The notes beneath the pieces are model-generated. The model was not told the DNA's origin. It did no database searches and saw only the letters and a list, made by a program, of their open reading frames with translations. A stretch of 64,000 bases of DNA from Frateuria edaphi (lineage in GTDB: Bacteria; Pseudomonadota; Gammaproteobacteria; Xanthomonadales; Rhodanobacteraceae): NCBI RefSeq assembly GCF_021117405.1, contig NZ_CP088251.1:3209001-3273000 (forward strand). Reading direction: 5' to 3'. Position 1 is the stretch's first letter; each line of letters begins with the position of its first letter. The translations under genes and the position numbers were made by a program. This document shows positions 60,662-64,000 of this stretch, piece after piece.

Positions 60662-60877
60662 GTGGAAACCATCTACAAAGTCGCGCTGGTGATCATGTTC
60701 CTGATCGTGGTGTTCAACCTCGGCCAGGCGCTGTATTACATGATGACCGACAAGGACGGCAGCAAACGCACCGCCTGGGCGCTGACCCGGCGTATCGGCC
60801 TGTCGATCGTGCTGATCGCCATGATCATGCTGGGCATCTGGATGGGCTGGCTGCAGCCCCACGGCGTCGGCCGCTAA
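60662..60877 (+). CDS. DUF2909 twin-transmembrane protein
   Basis: A 71-residue membrane protein starting at GTG, with two helices (YKVALVIMFLIVVFNLGQALYYMM and RIGLSIVLIAMIMLGIWMGWL) joined by TDKDGSKRTAWALTR. This pattern is characteristic of DUF2909, a small family often encoded in cytochrome oxidase clusters. It may be an accessory subunit or assembly factor. It is on the plus strand, divergent from surf1, with a TATACT -10-like box at 60626-60631 about 30 bases before the GTG. A strong bidirectional terminator lies 140 bases beyond its stop. Confidence 0.8.
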   Translation: METIYKVALVIMFLIVVFNLGQALYYMMTDKDGSKRTAWALTRRIGLSIVLIAMIMLGIWMGWLQPHGVGR

Positions 60878-61007
60878 TTGTAGCGGGCCCGGGCCAGCGA
60901 AGCCCGCAAGCGCGACATTTAGCGCAAGCCGCACTGGTGCAGGAACCCACGCGTGAGGGTCTTTTACCGGACCGCCAAGAAACATCGCCCACAAGTGAGC
61001 TACCACG
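60878..61007. other. Spacer with partial repeat before the terminator
   Basis: It starts with TTGTAGCGGGC and contains AGCGAAGCCCGC, words related to the GTAGGGCGGGC...GAAGCCCGCC repeats at 16902-17046. No gene is visible. Confidence 0.35.
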
Positions 61008-61036
61008 AAAAAAAAGCCCGCCGATCGGCGGGCTTT
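61008..61036. terminator. Bidirectional terminator between DUF2909 and ctaE genes
   Basis: The perfect palindrome GCCCGCCGATCGGCGGGC (61016-61033) is flanked by eight A on the left and TTT on the right. On the minus strand the eight T residues make a strong terminator for ctaE. On the plus strand it may end the DUF2909 transcript less efficiently. Confidence 0.88.
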
Positions 61037-61056
61037 CTTGTTGCGCGGCTGTCGTC

Positions 61057-61941
61057 TCAGAGGATGTAGACGAACATGAACAGGCCAAGCCACACCACGT
61101 CCACGAAATGCCAGTACCACGCCACTGCCTCGAAGCCGAAGTGGTGATCGGGGCTGAAGTGGCCCTTGAGCACGCGCAGCCAGATGATCGCCAGCATGAT
61201 CGTGCCCAGCGTCACGTGCAGGCCGTGGAAGCCGGTCAGCATGAAGAAGGTCGAGCCGTACACGCCGGTGTGCAGCGTGAGGTTGAGCTCCTTGTAGGCC
61301 TCCATGTACTCGTGCGCCTGGGCGTACACGAAGGTGGCGCCCAGCAGGACCGTCAGGCCCAGGAACACCAGGATCTTGCCGCGGTGGCCGGCCTTCAGCG
61401 CATGGTGCCCGATGGTCACGGTGACGCTGGAGGTGAGCAGGATCAGGGTGTTGAGCAGCGGCAGGCCCCACGGCGCCACCGTCTGGAAATTGCCGCCGAT
61501 GTTGCCCGGGCCGTTGCCGCCGCCGGCGCCCCAGGCTGCGGCGTAATCGCTCCACAGGAACTGGTGGGTCAGCACGCCATGGCCTTCGCCGCCCAGCCAC
61601 GGCACGGAGAACATGCGGGTGTAGAACAGCGCGCCGAAGAACGCGGCGAAGAACATCACCTCGGAGAAGATGAACCACATCATGCCCATGCGGAACGAGC
61701 GATCCACCTGCGCGTCGTACTTGCCGGACAGCGATTCATGGATCACCGAGCGGAACCAGCCGAAGAACATCAGCAGGATCCCGATGAAACCGATGGCGAT
61801 GACCGTCTTGCCGAAGCCCGCTTCGCCCGGCGGTGCGTTCAGCCAATGCGCGGCACCGAACACGGTGAGGAACATGACCACCGCGGCCACGATCGGCCAA
61901 TGACTCTTGGCCGGTACGAAATAAGCTTGCTGCTGACCCAT
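61057..61941 (-). CDS. ctaE: Cytochrome c oxidase subunit III
   Basis: A 294-residue membrane protein with seven helices. Family segments are SHWPIVAAVVMFLTVFGAAHWL, VDRSFRMGMMWFIFSEVMFFAAFFGALFYTR, TLILLTSSVTVTIGHHALKAG and TFFMLTGFHGLHVTLGTIML, ending WHFVDVVWLGLFMFVYIL. These are typical for the aa3 oxidase. An insertion rich in Gly and Asn (AAWGAGGGNGPGNIGGNF) lies in a loop. The ATG at 61941 starts MGQQQAYF. It is downstream of ctaD and a 61-residue protein, and no ctaG gene lies between. Confidence 0.94.
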   Translation of the reverse strand: MGQQQAYFVPAKSHWPIVAAVVMFLTVFGAAHWLNAPPGEAGFGKTVIAIGFIGILLMFFGWFRSVIHESLSGKYDAQVDRSFRMGMMWFIFSEVMFFAAFFGALFYTRMFSVPWLGGEGHGVLTHQFLWSDYAAAWGAGGGNGPGNIGGNFQTVAPWGLPLLNTLILLTSSVTVTIGHHALKAGHRGKILVFLGLTVLLGATFVYAQAHEYMEAYKELNLTLHTGVYGSTFFMLTGFHGLHVTLGTIMLAIIWLRVLKGHFSPDHHFGFEAVAWYWHFVDVVWLGLFMFVYIL

Positions 61942-62041
61942 GAGCGACCCCGTGGATATCTCTTCGTTTGCTTCCATCCCCGCCGTGCCGCGCGGGGAAC
62001 TGCTTGCCGGGCCGCCGAGACGGATCCGGGGAATACCTGTG

Positions 62042-62219
62042 CTAGCCGATCTTCACCATGCTCAGGATCGAGAGCAGGAACAGCACCACCGCGATCGTTC
62101 CGGTGATCCAGAGGGTGCGCCGTACGCCCTTTCGGCGTGCCAGTTCCCCGTCTTCCGTCTGCCCGCTCATCATCCTGGGCCCTTCGGGCGCACCGACCGG
62201 GGTCGGCGCAACCGCTGCC

Positions 62220-62227
<8 letters not shown>
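62042..62227 (-). CDS. Small membrane protein between ctaD and ctaE
   Basis: A 61-residue protein with one C-terminal helix (RRTLWITGTIAVVLFLLSILSMVKIG) after a polar N-terminus. Its ATG (62227) overlaps the ctaD stop by eight bases, so translation is coupled; an internal ATG at residue 20 would give a shorter 42-residue form. In many relatives a short protein and ctaG lie here. This one is too short to be CtaG and lacks its Cys motif. It is possibly a small oxidase assembly protein. Confidence 0.6.
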
Positions 62228-63836
<1,609 letters not shown>

Positions 63837-63887
63837 GGCCTTGCACCTCTACCTAATGCGAATGCTTGAAAGCGGAAAAGCGGGCGA

Positions 63888-64000
63888 TCAGCCCTGCTTG
63901 CCCGGCGTCTTGGCTGCCGGGGCGGCCGTGGTCGATGCGGATGCCGGGGCGGCGGCGGTCGATGCCGGCGCCGGTGCAGCCGGCGTCGCGGGCGTGGCCG
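63888..64000 (-). CDS. coxB: C-terminal tail of cytochrome c oxidase subunit II (partial)
   Basis: The last 37 codons of a gene on the ctaD strand. They encode an Ala/Pro/Thr-rich tail (ending APAAKTPGKQG) without recognisable domain. The identification as subunit II rests on position directly upstream of ctaD, the universal arrangement in these operons; low-complexity tails of this kind are known for the protein in related bacteria. The CuA domain lies beyond the window. Confidence 0.6.
   Translation of the reverse strand, partial: ATPATPAAPAPASTAAAPASASTTAAPAAKTPGKQG

Overview
The window comes from a GC-rich gammaproteobacterium, most likely Xanthomonadales, family Rhodanobacteraceae (Dyella, Rhodanobacter, Frateuria or Luteibacter-like). 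I infer this from the GC-rich third positions, three TonB-dependent receptors, the eukaryote-like topoisomerase IB, the pga locus and the arrangement of the cytochrome oxidase genes. I could not run a database search, so the family assignment is from recognition only. About 60 genes are packed tightly. No gap exceeds about 345 bases, and I see no rRNA, tRNA, CRISPR array, prophage, insertion sequence or recognisable defence system. This is core chromosome rather than an island.

Layout: 1-2097, export end of a poly-N-acetylglucosamine (pga) operon. 2288-9639, an FAD reductase, topoisomerase IB, rmuC, folE with an overlapping EF-hand gene, a drug-efflux MFS protein and DUF1993. 9825-20279, an FAD dehydrogenase, a large GAF-GGDEF-EAL protein, dinG, and small conserved genes (HutD, NnrU, a DUF938 methyltransferase, a lipocalin, YchJ). 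20350-28303, ligB, an NRDE protein and two TonB receptors. 28481-36180, envC and a C-terminal protease, convergent with tatABC, then a SYLF protein, hemH, VanZ and a MidA-like methyltransferase. 36259-44376, a third TonB receptor behind a Zur-like operator, then folM/PTR1, folK, an MscS channel, folB and tsaD. 44449-49160, rpsU, yqeY, a DUF1328 protein, dnaG, DedA and a bile-acid symporter-like carrier. 49191-56665, a secreted PHP-type hydrolase, mgtA with a small upstream ORF, and a TPR-sulfotransferase. 56670-64000, the aa3 cytochrome oxidase and heme A cluster (ctaB, ctaA, surf1, ctaE, ctaD, end of coxB).

Working together: four pterin/folate genes (folE, folM-like, folK, folB) lie within 37 kb. 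DNA maintenance is represented by topoisomerase IB, RmuC, DinG, LigB and DnaG. Envelope biology is represented by PgaA, EnvC, CtpA, Tat, MscS and DedA. The respiratory cluster makes heme A (CtaB, CtaA), assembles it (SURF1 plus a possible SCO-like protein) and builds the oxidase, but has no ctaG between ctaD and ctaE.

The non-coding layer is the less ordinary part. It holds a 145-bp element with perfect 10-bp terminal inverted repeats that supplies both the dinG stop codon and the hutD -10 box. It also holds a long inverted repeat abutting a receptor gene, a family of TGTAGGAG hairpins at gene ends, several terminators, and apparent leaderless starts (dinG, hutD, envC, dnaG). I found no clear candidate for an entirely new multigene system.
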